Source of the DNA: Methylobacterium sp.
GTDB lineage: Bacteria; Pseudomonadota; Alphaproteobacteria; Rhizobiales; Beijerinckiaceae
Length of the DNA stretch: 64,000 nt
NCBI GenBank assembly: GCA_020252645.1
Contig: JADCCN010000013.1
Coordinates: 1-64,000 of the forward strand
Reading direction: 5' to 3'
Each line of letters starts with the position of its first letter. Position 1 is the stretch's first letter. The notes beneath the pieces were generated by a model. That model ran no database searches. It was given only the letters and a program-made list of their open reading frames with translations, and was not told the DNA's origin. Positions 40,474-49,083 of the stretch are shown piece after piece. A program made the translations under genes and the position numbers.

Positions 40474-40575
40474 AGCATGATGTGTTCAGACGGAAGCACA
40501 TCATGCTCTTCTCTTATTATCATCGCATGCTTTTTTGTGAAAAACCGGATTCCACTTTTTCACAGCATGCTCTAG
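40471..40575. repeat. 105-bp mosaic palindromic element, copy 1
   Basis: The element starts TAGAGCATGATGTG and ends CAGCATGCTCTAG. It consists of a left hairpin (AGCATGATGTG/CACATCATGCT), an AT-rich linker and a right hairpin (GTGAAAAACCGG.../...TTTTTCAC). It differs from the copy at 60887-60991 at only four linker positions. Confidence 0.9.
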
Positions 40576-40635
40576 ACCATTCCCCTCCGCGCCATTCCGC
40601 CCTAAACCTCGGGCAACAACAACCGGAGGGGTGCC

Positions 40636-41400
40636 ATGAGCGGACCGAGCAGCGGCGCAGGCAAGATTGCCATCATCACAGGCGCGGGGTCTGGCGTGGG
40701 GCGCGCGGTGGCGCAGGCCTTCCTGAAGGATGGCTATCGCGTGGCACTCGTGGGCCGCAAGGTCGATACGCTTCAGGCCACCGCCGAGGGTTTCCCGGGG
40801 AACCGCGTGCTCATCCTCCCCGCTGACGTGACCGACCATGAACAGGTCGATGCCCTGTTCGATGCGGTCGTGAAGGCCTGGGGCCGGGTGGATGTGGTGT
40901 TCAACAATGCAGGCATCGGCGCGCCGCCCATGGAATGGGATGAACTCCCCATCGAACGCTGGAAAGCGGTGGTCGATACCAACCTCTCGGGCGTGTTCTT
41001 TTGCATGCGCGCGGCCTTCCGCGTGATGAAGGCTCAGAACCCGAAAGGCGGGCGCATCATCAACAATGGCTCTGTCTCGAGCTATACCCCGCGGCCCTAT
41101 TCGGCGGCCTATACCGCGACGAAACACGCGGTTCTCGGCCTCACCAAGACTGGCGCGCTCGATGGCCGCAAGCACAACATCGCCGTGGGGCAGATCGATA
41201 TCGGCAATGCGCTGACCGAAATGGCCATGCCGATGACCAGGGGCGTGCTGCAGGCCAATGGCTCGATCGGGATCGAGCCGACCATGGATGTGCAGCATGT
41301 GGCCCATGCCGTTCTCCACATGGCGAGCCTGCCGCTCGAAGCGAATGTGCTGACCATGAATGTGATGGCCACCGCCATGCCCTTCGTGGGCCGGGGCTGA
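40636..41400 (+). CDS. Short-chain dehydrogenase/reductase
   Basis: The 254-residue protein has the classical SDR features: nucleotide motif [13 protein letters not shown] near residue 15, NNAG in VVFNNAGIG, catalytic Ser in GSVSSY and Tyr-Lys in [12 protein letters not shown]. The alanine/arginine loop (VGRK) after the second strand hints at NADP preference. Substrate unknown; its place among leucine genes may be coincidental. Confidence 0.93.
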   Translation: MSGPSSGAGKIAIITGAGSGVGRAVAQAFLKDGYRVALVGRKVDTLQATAEGFPGNRVLILPADVTDHEQVDALFDAVVKAWGRVDVVFNNAGIGAPPMEWDELPIERWKAVVDTNLSGVFFCMRAAFRVMKAQNPKGGRIINNGSVSSYTPRPYSAAYTATKHAVLGLTKTGALDGRKHNIAVGQIDIGNALTEMAMPMTRGVLQANGSIGIEPTMDVQHVAHAVLHMASLPLEANVLTMNVMATAMPFVGRG

Positions 41401-41503
41401 GGCGCGACATTCACGCCGCAAAGCCGAATTCCCTCTCGAAACGTGGGCGCTCCTCGGCTATGCCGGGGCGTCCCTTTCTCACCCGCCACAAAGGAAAAAT
41501 CCC

Positions 41504-41854
41504 ATGGGCACCATCACCCGCATCGAAGCCGGCTCGCGCATGTCGAAAGCCGTCGTGCATGGCGACACGGTCTATCTCGCCGGCATCGTCGCCGATGACA
41601 ACAGCCAGGACGTGACCGGCCAGACCAGGCAGATCCTCGCCGAGATCGACCGCCTGCTCGCACTCGCCGGTACGGACAAGTCGAAGCTCCTGCGCGCCAA
41701 TATCTGGCTCAGCGACATCTCGACCTTCGGCCAGATGAACGCGGTCTGGGATGCCTGGGTGAGCCCCGGCAACACCCCGGCGCGCGCCACCGTCGAGGCC
41801 TCGCTCGCGACGCCCGATTACAAGGTCGAGATCATGGTTGTTGCGGCGAAGTGA
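41504..41854 (+). CDS. RidA family enamine/imine deaminase
   Basis: The 116-residue protein (MGTITRIEAGSRMSKAVVHGDTVYLAG) shows the YjgF/RidA fold with QTRQILAEIDRLLALAGTDKSKLLRANIWLSDI and the conserved arginine in PARATVEASLATPDYKVEIMVVA. RidA hydrolyses reactive enamines released by PLP enzymes. A second, longer RidA-like gene lies at 56772-57242. Confidence 0.93.
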   Translation: MGTITRIEAGSRMSKAVVHGDTVYLAGIVADDNSQDVTGQTRQILAEIDRLLALAGTDKSKLLRANIWLSDISTFGQMNAVWDAWVSPGNTPARATVEASLATPDYKVEIMVVAAK

Positions 41855-41858
41855 GCCG

Positions 41859-42485
41859 ATGACCGGCGCGGCGCTCCATCCCGATGAGGAGCACCGCGCC
41901 TATGTGCGCGCGGTGAAGATCATCATCAGCGCCATCCTGATGATCGCCGTGCCGCAGATCGTTTATGCCTGGGCCATCGGCAACCGTTTCCTGATCAAGG
42001 ACGGTTTCGACTGGAGCTATGATGTCGTGCTCTGGGGCGTGGCGTTCGCCTGTTTCGGGCGGAGCCTGCGCGCCGAGAACCTCGCGGCCCTCGCGATCGC
42101 CGGCGTGATGTTCGTGGCGGGATGCCACACGGCTTACGATCTCTGGCACAAGATCGTGACCGGGCGCCGGCCGGAATTCTGGGTCGCGGGCTGGTCGAGT
42201 TTCACGATGGTATCAATCGCGCTGCTGCTGCTCGGGGTGATGTGGCGTTTCCGGAAATCCGAGAACGCGCTGGTGGCCGCGACCTGGCTTTCGAGCCGCA
42301 ATTCCATCATCATCACCCTGTGTTTTGCGGCGATCAGCCTGTTCGCCCGCACCCGCGACAGCCAGGGAGCGGAGATCGCCCTCGACCTGCTGGCGATCGG
42401 CCTCTCGTTCCAGGCGGTCTACGCCATCTTGACGAAACTTCGCTGGTATACCACACCGGAAAACACCGGGGAGAGCAGGAGCTAG
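41859..42485 (+). CDS. Integral membrane protein, degenerate CDF-like
   Basis: The 208-residue protein has about six membrane segments. The second (FLIKDGFDWSYDVVLWGVAF) resembles the CDF metal-binding helix with D-xxx-D spacing, and the fifth (AATWLSSRNSIIITLCFAA) resembles the CDF segment but lacks the HxxxD pair. No cytosolic metal-binding domain follows. It may be a cation-diffusion relative that lost site A, or another transporter; I hold this loosely. It starts 4 bp after RidA and its stop abuts a repeat. Confidence 0.65.
   Translation: MTGAALHPDEEHRAYVRAVKIIISAILMIAVPQIVYAWAIGNRFLIKDGFDWSYDVVLWGVAFACFGRSLRAENLAALAIAGVMFVAGCHTAYDLWHKIVTGRRPEFWVAGWSSFTMVSIALLLLGVMWRFRKSENALVAATWLSSRNSIIITLCFAAISLFARTRDSQGAEIALDLLAIGLSFQAVYAILTKLRWYTTPENTGESRS
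42444..42453. promoter_or_regulatory. Second TGGTATACCA palindrome, upstream of mccA
   Basis: TGGTATACCA lies inside the last codons of the membrane protein, about 155 bp before the mccA start. The same 10-mer is the core of the palindrome 5' of mccB. Two copies beside two genes of one enzyme suggest a shared operator, but a coding coincidence (Trp-Tyr-Thr-Thr) is possible. Confidence 0.3.
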
Positions 42486-42486
42486 A

Positions 42487-42552
42487 GCATTTTCAAGCGA
42501 AGCATGCCCCCGCGAAGGCGGGGGTGGGAACCGGTTCGCGCCAAGAAAATGC
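42487..42552. repeat. 66-bp GCATTTTC/GAAAATGC element, single long unit
   Basis: This is the long form found in the two composites (inner CCCCCGCG/CGGGGG hairpin), here alone. It begins one base after the preceding stop codon and lies 55 bp before mccA. Confidence 0.85.
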
Positions 42553-42606
42553 GAAACTTGAAAAGGCCGGAGTCCGTTGAAAGGCCACGCGGCGGGGAGA
42601 GATGCA

Positions 42607-44562
42607 ATGTTCCGTTCGGTCCTGATTGCCAATCGCGGCGAGATCGCCTTGCGAGTCGCGCGTACGGCGCGGCGCATGGGTTTGCGCGTCATCGCGGTGC
42701 ATTCGGATGCGGATGCGAAGGCACCCTTCGTGGCTTTTGCGGATGAGGCGCATCGCATCGGTCCGGCCCCGGCGCGCGAGAGTTATCTCGTGGCGGAGCG
42801 CATTCTCGAGGTTGCGAAGCGGGCAGGGGCCGAGTGCATCCATCCGGGCTATGGGTTTCTTTCGGAAAACGCCGAATTCGCAGAATCCTGCGCGGCCGCC
42901 GGCATTGCTTTCGTGGGGCCGCCGGCTTCCGCCATCCGCGCCATGGGCCTGAAGGATGCCGCGAAGGCTTTGGTCGAAAAGGCCGGCGTGCCCGTGGTGC
43001 CGGGTTATCACGGGGAGATGCAGGACGCGGCCTTCCTGAAGGAGAAGGCCGATCAGATCGGCTATCCCGTGCTCATCAAGGCTATCGCCGGCGGCGGCGG
43101 CAAGGGCATGCGGCGCGTCGATCGCCATGTCGATTTCGAGGAGGCCCTGGCTTCCGCGCAGCGCGAGGCCACCAATGCCTTTGGGGATCCGCGCGTGCTC
43201 GTCGAGAAATACGTCACCGCGCCGCGCCACGTGGAGGTTCAGGTCTTCGGCGACCGGCATGGCAATGTCATGCATTTCTTCGAGCGTGATTGCTCGATGC
43301 AGCGCCGCCACCAGAAGGTGATCGAGGAAGCGCCGGCGCCGGGCATGAGCAGGGAAGTGCGCGCAGCCTTCGGAAAGGCGGCGGTCGAGGCCGCAAAGGC
43401 CGTGGGCTATTACGGCGCGGGCACGATCGAGTTCATCGCGGATGGCTCGCAGGGGCTTCGCGCGGATGGCTTCTATTTCATGGAGATGAACACGCGTCTT
43501 CAGGTCGAGCATCCGGTGACCGAGATGATCACCGGTTTCGATCTCGTGGAACTGCAACTCCGCGTCGCCGCGGGCGAAAGGCTGCCGGTCACACAGGAGG
43601 ATCTCGCCATCCACGGCCACGCCGTGGAAGCGCGGCTCTATGCCGAGGAGCCCGAGCGCGGCTTCCTGCCCTCCACGGGCAAGCTGCATGCCTTGCGCCT
43701 GCCTTCGGGCGAGGGATTGCGCATCGATTCAGGCGTGACCGAAGGCGGCGAGGTGACGCCGTTCTATGATCCGATGATCGCCAAGATCATCGCCCATGGG
43801 CCGGATCGCCAGACCGCTTTGGACCGCCTCGGCCTTGCCCTGGAAAGCACCATCGTCGCCGGCCCCAAGACCAACACGCGCTTCCTCAAGGCGCTGATCG
43901 ACCATCCGGATTTCCGCGCCGCGAAGCTCGATACGGGGCTCATTGATCGAAACCTCGCGGCACTCGGCATTCTTGCGCCGGAAATCGATCCGGAAACGCT
44001 CGCAGTCGGCGCGCTGGCTTTCGCCGCCCGCGAGAAGGAGCGGCTGGAGGCGGTCGCCACCGCGCGTTCCGGCTGGCCGTCCGATCCTTGGAGCAAGTCG
44101 CATGGTTTCGCGCTCCATCCCGGCCGCGAGACGGGCTTGCGCGTGCTCGTGGAGGGTGAAACGCGCGATGTGCGGCTCGATGCCGCCGCAGAAGCCGCAA
44201 TCGACATCCCGAAGAAGGGCCATCGGAGCTTCACGCTGGTCGAGACCGGCGACACCAATTTCATCCTCGTCGATGGCCTGCAGACTGAAATGCGCATGGT
44301 CGATGCGCTCGATGTCGCCTTCGACGATTCAGGCGGCGATGCCGGCGGCAATGTGAAATCGCCGATGCATGGCAAGCTCGTGGCGCTGTTCGTGGTCGAG
44401 GGCGAGAGGGTCGAGAAGGGCCAGCGCGTGGCGATCGTCGAGGCCATGAAGATGGAGCACCCGGTTTTGGCGCCGCGCGCGGGCCGCATCGAGAGCATCG
44501 CCTTCGAGGCCGGAGCGCAGATGGGGCAGGGCGCCCGCATCCTTTCCGTCGCCGAGGCGTGA
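42607..44562 (+). CDS. mccA: 3-Methylcrotonyl-CoA carboxylase biotin-containing (alpha) subunit
   Basis: The 651-residue protein starts MFRSVLIANRGEIALRVARTARRMG. The biotin carboxylase domain shows IAGGGGKGMRRV, FERDCSMQRRHQKVIEEAPAPG (typical of MccA) and MNTRLQVEHPVTEMI. The carrier domain has EAMKMEHPV, biotin lysine near 615. GGGGAGA precedes ATG. With MccB it carboxylates 3-methylcrotonyl-CoA. Neither methylglutaconyl-CoA hydratase nor HMG-CoA lyase is in the window. Confidence 0.96.
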   Translation: MFRSVLIANRGEIALRVARTARRMGLRVIAVHSDADAKAPFVAFADEAHRIGPAPARESYLVAERILEVAKRAGAECIHPGYGFLSENAEFAESCAAAGIAFVGPPASAIRAMGLKDAAKALVEKAGVPVVPGYHGEMQDAAFLKEKADQIGYPVLIKAIAGGGGKGMRRVDRHVDFEEALASAQREATNAFGDPRVLVEKYVTAPRHVEVQVFGDRHGNVMHFFERDCSMQRRHQKVIEEAPAPGMSREVRAAFGKAAVEAAKAVGYYGAGTIEFIADGSQGLRADGFYFMEMNTRLQVEHPVTEMITGFDLVELQLRVAAGERLPVTQEDLAIHGHAVEARLYAEEPERGFLPSTGKLHALRLPSGEGLRIDSGVTEGGEVTPFYDPMIAKIIAHGPDRQTALDRLGLALESTIVAGPKTNTRFLKALIDHPDFRAAKLDTGLIDRNLAALGILAPEIDPETLAVGALAFAAREKERLEAVATARSGWPSDPWSKSHGFALHPGRETGLRVLVEGETRDVRLDAAAEAAIDIPKKGHRSFTLVETGDTNFILVDGLQTEMRMVDALDVAFDDSGGDAGGNVKSPMHGKLVALFVVEGERVEKGQRVAIVEAMKMEHPVLAPRAGRIESIAFEAGAQMGQGARILSVAEA

Positions 44563-44565
44563 TTC

Positions 44566-45003
44566 GTGGCGCTTCACCTTTTGAAACTCTGCGTCGGCTG
44601 CGAATCCATCGCCGATCTCGAAAGCTGGATCGAGGAAAACCGCCTGCTGCATCAGCGGCTGAAGCGGCCCTACCGGCAGTTCCATACCACGCGGATGATA
44701 CCGAAGCGGCTGGACGAGATCCTTGGCGGCGGCTCGCTCTACTGGGTCATCAAGGGTTTTCTCTCGGCCCGCCAGCGCATCGAGGCGATCGAGCCCTTCA
44801 CGGATTCGGATGGCATCCAGCGCTGCCATCTGGTGCTGGAGCCGGTGGTGATCCCCGTGCGCTCGCGGCCCGTCCGGCCCTTCCAGGGCTGGCGTTACCT
44901 GACGGAGAACGATGCGCCGCCCGATCTCTCGCAGCAGGGCGCGGATCTCGCGGAAATGCCGGAATCGCTGCAGCGGGAATTGCGTGCGCTGGGCCTGCTC
45001 TGA
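44566..45003 (+). CDS. DUF1489 family protein
   Basis: The 145-residue protein begins at GTG 44566 (MALHLLKLCVGCESIADLESWI), three bases after mccA. It contains HTTRMIPKRLDEILGGGSLYWVIKGFLSARQRI and PFQGWRYL, features I associate with DUF1489, an alphaproteobacterial cytosolic family of unknown role. Proximity suggests co-transcription with mccA. Confidence 0.88.
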   Translation: MALHLLKLCVGCESIADLESWIEENRLLHQRLKRPYRQFHTTRMIPKRLDEILGGGSLYWVIKGFLSARQRIEAIEPFTDSDGIQRCHLVLEPVVIPVRSRPVRPFQGWRYLTENDAPPDLSQQGADLAEMPESLQRELRALGLL

Positions 45004-45044
45004 TAGCGCTTGAGGGCTGATGCTCTTCTGCGCGGAGAAAACCC

Positions 45045-45746
45045 TTGACCTCCATCGTGTCCATGCTGGTTTTCGGTGCGATCGTCTGGTGGTTCGCGCT
45101 CGGCCCCGGCCGCAAGGCGGGTGAGAGCCTTTCGCCCTTCACGCGCAAGGTCGCCGGCCTCGGCGCGGGTGCGGCGGGAATCGCGCTCGGCATGAAGGGA
45201 CGCTGGGATTTCGCGATCGTGCTGGTTTCGCTCTCGGCCTGGCTGCTCGGTTTCAAGCTGCCGAAGATGTTCGATCCCATCGGAAACGCGCGGAAATCAC
45301 AGATCCGAACCATCGCGCTGCTGATGACGATCGATCTCGTCTCGAACGAGATCGAGGCTGAGGTGCTGGCCGGGCGTTTCGCAGGCAAGCGCCTCGACCA
45401 GATCGCCGATCGGGATCTGGTGATGCTCGCGCAGGATCTCGCGCAGCTCGATCCCTCAGGCCTTGCGCTGATTCTGAATGATCTCGACCGCCGCGCGCCC
45501 GGTTGGCGTGAGCACGTGCAGGTCGATGCGCAGGCGGGGGCTCGAGATCCGCGCGCGACCTCCGCTGAAATGCGCGAAGACGAGGCTTATCAGATCCTTG
45601 GGCTGGAACCGGGCGCGGGTGAGGAGGCCATTCGCGCCGCTCACCGGGCGCTGATCGCGCGGCTGCACCCCGACCGGGGCGGCTCCACGGCCCTTGCGGC
45701 GCTCGTGAACCGGGCGAAGGATGTCGCGCTCGCCGCGCGCCGCTAG
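45045..45746 (+). CDS. Membrane-anchored J-domain protein
   Basis: The likely start is TTG 45045 with GGAG about 8 nt upstream; no ATG fits. The 233-residue product has two N-terminal membrane segments (IVSMLVFGAIVWWFALG; FAIVLVSLSAWLLGF), a middle helical region, and a C-terminal J domain (DEAYQILGLEPGAGEEAIRAAHRALIARLHPDRGG) with the HPD motif. It should stimulate DnaK at the inner membrane; the layout resembles Tim14/DjlC-type proteins. Unlike classical DnaJ, the J domain is at the end. Confidence 0.85.
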   Translation: MTSIVSMLVFGAIVWWFALGPGRKAGESLSPFTRKVAGLGAGAAGIALGMKGRWDFAIVLVSLSAWLLGFKLPKMFDPIGNARKSQIRTIALLMTIDLVSNEIEAEVLAGRFAGKRLDQIADRDLVMLAQDLAQLDPSGLALILNDLDRRAPGWREHVQVDAQAGARDPRATSAEMREDEAYQILGLEPGAGEEAIRAAHRALIARLHPDRGGSTALAALVNRAKDVALAARR

Positions 45747-45835
45747 CTCGCGCCGCTCGAGCGGGTGGTCGAGGCCAGTCCAGAGGCCCGAGAGGTTGGT
45801 GGGATCCACGGCGTCCATCATGGGGGCTCCAGGAA

Positions 45836-47614
45836 TCAGGGTCGCTGGGCGAAACAATTGTAGCCGGCACGCTTCAGCGCCTTGCAGGCTTCCTGCGCTT
45901 CATCGGCCTCGAAGCCCGCGAAGCGCGCGCGGTAGAGAACCGTCCCGCCCTTGGTGACCGCTTCGGTGAAGGCTTCGGCGCTTCCGAGCAGCCGGCCGTT
46001 CCTTTCGCGGGCATTGTCGAGCAGGGTTCGGGCCTTGGCCTCGCTTTCGGCCGCGGCAAGCTGGATCACCCAGCCCGTCCGGGCGGGAGCGGGTGCTGCC
46101 ACCGGCACGGGCTGCGCCGGCGCGGCGGCGATGCGCTCAGCGGGAGCGGCGGCCACCGGGGTCGGCGGGATGATGGGAGCCGCCACCGGGCCGGAGGAAG
46201 CCGTGGCCGGGAAGGGAGACGGCGCGCGCTCCTCAACCTTGCGCGGCAGCGGCTGGTTGGCATCGCTCTGCGGCGTCGTGGCGGGCAGCGCATTCGTGAA
46301 GCGCACATTGCCCGGCGGCACGATGCGATTCTCGCGCGGGGGCGGCAGCGGATCGGCATTGCTGATCGCTTGCAGGGCCTGCGAGCGAGGCGCCGTGCCC
46401 ACAAGCGCGAGTGGCGTCGCGGCTCCGCCGGCAGGCGTCGTGTTGCCGGCGACGGCAAGGCCGCGCGGGCGGGTGAGACCCTGATCGGCGACGTCGCCGA
46501 TCACGGCCGCGCGCGGACGGGGCGGCGGGAGCGGAAGGGCCTCGCGCGAGATTGACGCAGCGCGGGTCGCCGGAGGCTGCGGGGCGGGCGCAGGCGCAGC
46601 CGCCCCTTGCCCAGCCGCCGCTTGCGGGGCCACCCCTTGCGGGGCCAGGCGGGGCGCGGGCCGCGTGACGGTTTCATCACCATCGTCGTCATTGGCCGCA
46701 GCCGCGACTTCCACGGCGCGGGGCGTGCGGCGACCGGCGACGGCGCGCGGCATGTTTCCTTCGACCAGCGAAGCGACCTGCGCATCGCGCTGGCGGCCCG
46801 AACGGCCGCCGAGCACCACGACGAGGATGTGGCGGCCATCGACCTTCGCCGAGGTCAGCAGGTTGAAGCCGGAGGCCCGCGTGAAGCCGGTCTTGATGCC
46901 GTCCACGCCTTCGACGCGCCCCAGAAGCTTGTTGTGATTGCGATAGGCGTAGCCGTCGAAATCGAAGCTCCGCGTGCCGAAATAGGGATAGAACCGCGGG
47001 AAGCGGTCATGGATCGCCCGGCCCAATGTGACGAGGTCCCGCGCGGTGGTGATCTGCCGGGGGTTCGGAAGGCCCGAGGCGTTCCGGAACACGGAACGGG
47101 TCATGCCGATCGATCGCGCCTTGGCGGTCATCATGTGGCCGAAGCGTTCCTCGGTGCCGCCAATGGCTTCCGCCACCACCACGGCCACGTCATTCGCGGA
47201 TTTGGTGATGAGTGCCTTGATGGCATCTTCCACGGAGATCGTGGTGCCCGGCGCGAGGTTGAGCTTCGACGGCCTCTGGCTTGCGGCGAAACGCGAGACC
47301 GGCAGCTCGGAATCCAGACGGAAACGGCCGCGCTCGATCTGCTCGAACAGCATGTAAAGCGTCATCACCTTGGTGATCGAGGCGGGATGACGCGGCGCAT
47401 CCGGATTGATGGCCTGCAGGGTGCGGCCGGTATTCACGTCAAAAACCAGGGAGGCGTAGGGAGGAGCATAGGATGCGGCTTTCTGCTGCTTGCGCCCCGA
47501 GGCTTCAGCCTGCGGAATCGAGAGACCCAGTGTCAGGAGAATGGCGAGAATTGCCAAGCCCACAATACGAAAAGAGGCGCAAACCGCCCCGGTCGCAACA
47601 CTTACTCGACGCAT
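45836..47614 (-). CDS. D-alanyl-D-alanine carboxypeptidase (S11) with C-terminal SPOR domain
   Basis: ATG at 47612-47614 has GGAG 7 nt upstream and gives 592 residues with a signal segment (VGLAILAILLTLGLSIPQAEA). The penicillin-binding domain has Ser79-xx-Lys82 (SITK), SAN near 139 and KTG near 241. A long proline/alanine-rich linker (about 320-510) leads to a SPOR domain (GWVIQLAAAESEAKARTLLDNA) that binds denuded peptidoglycan at division sites. It trims pentapeptides. A perfect CtrA box lies 104 bp upstream. Confidence 0.93.
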   Translation of the reverse strand: MRRVSVATGAVCASFRIVGLAILAILLTLGLSIPQAEASGRKQQKAASYAPPYASLVFDVNTGRTLQAINPDAPRHPASITKVMTLYMLFEQIERGRFRLDSELPVSRFAASQRPSKLNLAPGTTISVEDAIKALITKSANDVAVVVAEAIGGTEERFGHMMTAKARSIGMTRSVFRNASGLPNPRQITTARDLVTLGRAIHDRFPRFYPYFGTRSFDFDGYAYRNHNKLLGRVEGVDGIKTGFTRASGFNLLTSAKVDGRHILVVVLGGRSGRQRDAQVASLVEGNMPRAVAGRRTPRAVEVAAAANDDDGDETVTRPAPRLAPQGVAPQAAAGQGAAAPAPAPQPPATRAASISREALPLPPPRPRAAVIGDVADQGLTRPRGLAVAGNTTPAGGAATPLALVGTAPRSQALQAISNADPLPPPRENRIVPPGNVRFTNALPATTPQSDANQPLPRKVEERAPSPFPATASSGPVAAPIIPPTPVAAAPAERIAAAPAQPVPVAAPAPARTGWVIQLAAAESEAKARTLLDNARERNGRLLGSAEAFTEAVTKGGTVLYRARFAGFEADEAQEACKALKRAGYNCFAQRP

Positions 47615-47717
47615 ACTCACACTCCGGCCACCTCCTTTCGGGAGGGGCGGTTCCAGCACAGGCCACCCCCTATTCCGGTGCGGCAAGGCAACAGAGGATA
47701 AATTGCGTTCTTCCCGG

Positions 47718-47732
47718 TTAATTGCCGGTTAA
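47718..47732. promoter_or_regulatory. Perfect CtrA-binding consensus TTAA-N7-TTAA
   Basis: TTAATTGCCGGTTAA matches the full CtrA consensus at all eight defined positions. It lies 104 bp 5' of the carboxypeptidase start and about 115 bp before the phasin promoter, in the shared divergent spacer. The carboxypeptidase is the likelier target because CtrA controls division and wall genes. Confidence 0.65.
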
Positions 47733-47824
47733 GTCCGGCGCTCTTTTCGATTGCCGATGGCTCGACTGCGGTTTGCGCCATCGCAAAGGTGCGGTCGCGA
47801 TGGCCGGGTTCCCCGGAAGTCGTA

Positions 47825-47867
47825 TTGTGCGACGCAAAAGAGCTGCTTGACATTTTGTGCGCTGCAA
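47825..47867. promoter_or_regulatory. Two TTGTGC-N3-GCAA sites, candidate PhaR operators
   Basis: TTGTGCGACGCAA (47825-47837) and TTGTGCGCTGCAA (47855-47867) are inverted repeats of one core, TTGTGC-N3-GCAA, with centres exactly 30 bp apart. The second lies between the -35 and -10 of the phasin promoter. PhaR regulators of phasin genes bind TGC-N3-GCA-type sites in related bacteria. Confidence 0.6.
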
Positions 47868-47875
47868 CATAAATC
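47847..47875 (+). promoter_or_regulatory. Phasin promoter
   Basis: TTGACA at 47847-47852 is followed after 17 bases by TAAATC (or after 16 by ATAAAT). This is the best sigma-70-type promoter in the window. It is overlapped by a TTGTGC-N3-GCAA repeat, suggesting repression. Transcription would begin about 60 bp before the phasin ATG. Confidence 0.7.
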
Positions 47876-47943
47876 ATCCTCAACTGGTTCCGGGAGGAGC
47901 CGGAGATGCGGTGCACGAGTTCAGATCCACGAAAGGGATAGCC

Positions 47944-48276
47944 ATGATGAACGCTTTCGAAGACATCCAGAAGTACGGCAAAGACAACCTCGACCTCGCC
48001 ATGAAGGCGTTCGGCGTTCAGCAGAAGGGCGTTCAGGCGATCGCCACGGAAGTTGCCGATTATTCCAAGAAGGCCGTTGAGTCCGGTTCGGCTCAGTTCG
48101 AGAAGCTGCTCGGCGTGAAGACGCTCGACAAGGCGATCGAGCTCCAGGCCGAGTTCGCGAAGGCCTCTTACGAGGGCTATGTTGCCCACGCGACGAAGGT
48201 CGGCGAGCTCGTGACCGAACTTGCGAAGGAAGCGACCAAGCCGCTCGAGACCATTTTCGCCAAGGCCGGCAAGTAA
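47944..48276 (+). CDS. Phasin family protein
   Basis: The 110-residue protein (MMNAFEDIQKYGKDNLDLAMKAFGVQQKG) is an amphipathic helix bundle with the phasin signature QAIATEVADYSKKAVESGSAQFEKLLGVKTLDKAIELQAEFAKASYEGYVA. Phasins coat polyhydroxyalkanoate granules. The second ATG is an alternative start. It stands alone between a strong promoter and a strong terminator. No PHA synthase is in the window. Confidence 0.93.
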   Translation: MMNAFEDIQKYGKDNLDLAMKAFGVQQKGVQAIATEVADYSKKAVESGSAQFEKLLGVKTLDKAIELQAEFAKASYEGYVAHATKVGELVTELAKEATKPLETIFAKAGK

Positions 48277-48344
48277 GCCAGCCTCCGCGCGAGGATGCGG
48301 AAGAGCCGGGTCGAAGCCCGAGTTTTCCGCCTAGTGTAGTTCAG

Positions 48345-48372
48345 CCCGGCGCTCTCCAGCGCCGGGTTTTTT
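48345..48372 (+). terminator. Phasin terminator
   Basis: CCCGGCGCT (48345-48353) and AGCGCCGGG (48358-48366) pair perfectly around CTCC, then six T. This is a textbook intrinsic terminator. The rest of 48277-48586 shows no gene. Confidence 0.92.
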
Positions 48373-48586
48373 CTGTTCTGGATGAAGTCCGGCGGGAATT
48401 CCGTGCTTTTCTGCCGTCATCGGTGTTTTGCCCTCTGGCGGAAGCGCGGTTCGGACCCCACATTCTTCCCGCGCAAGGCGGCGGGCAGGTCTCATCGAAA
48501 GGGCCTTGATTGTCGCCCGGCGCTGCGCCACCCTCCGGTTCCATCGGTTGAGTTCTTCGGTGGCGTGTTCTCGAAAGAGGGTCGCC

Positions 48587-48961
48587 GTGCTTCCTGTCCG
48601 ATCTCAACCCTTCATGCATTGGCCTGCCCGCCTTGGCCCGGCCGGGAATGCGGGCGGGGGGCCGGGAAACGGCACGTCTCTTGCGACGCGCACCGTCACC
48701 AGGCCGAAGCGACCGGATCTGTTTCGCGTTCTGCTGCTCAACGACGATTACACGCCGATGGAGTTCGTGGTGCATGTCATCATGCGCTTCTTCAACCGGA
48801 CCGAGGAGGAGGCGACCCGCATCATGCTTCATGTGCATCATCACGGCGTGGGCGAATGCGGGGTCTATACTTATGAGGTCGCCGAGACGAAAGTGACGCA
48901 GGTCATGGCCTATGCGCGGGACAACCAGCACCCGCTGCAATGCGTGATGGAAAAGAAGTAG
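48587..48961 (+). CDS. clpS: ClpS, N-degron adaptor for ClpA
   Basis: GTG 48587 has AAAGAGG 6 nt upstream and gives 124 residues; ATG 48614 is an alternative, and more distant upstream ATGs lack similarity. The core [26 protein letters not shown] and [30 protein letters not shown] is typical ClpS; Asn-Asp and the later histidine bind N-terminal hydrophobic residues. It presents N-degron substrates to ClpA, encoded next. Confidence 0.95.
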   Translation: MLPVRSQPFMHWPARLGPAGNAGGGPGNGTSLATRTVTRPKRPDLFRVLLLNDDYTPMEFVVHVIMRFFNRTEEEATRIMLHVHHHGVGECGVYTYEVAETKVTQVMAYARDNQHPLQCVMEKK

Positions 48962-49083
48962 GGGCCGTTTCGGCCTTCCACGGCGGGCCTGGGCCTCGCC
49001 GCGACCAAGGGCCGCAAGGCCTGTCCAGGACCCGGCTAAGGTGCAAACCTCGTCGGGGAAACAAGGAAAGCGAGACGGTTCCC

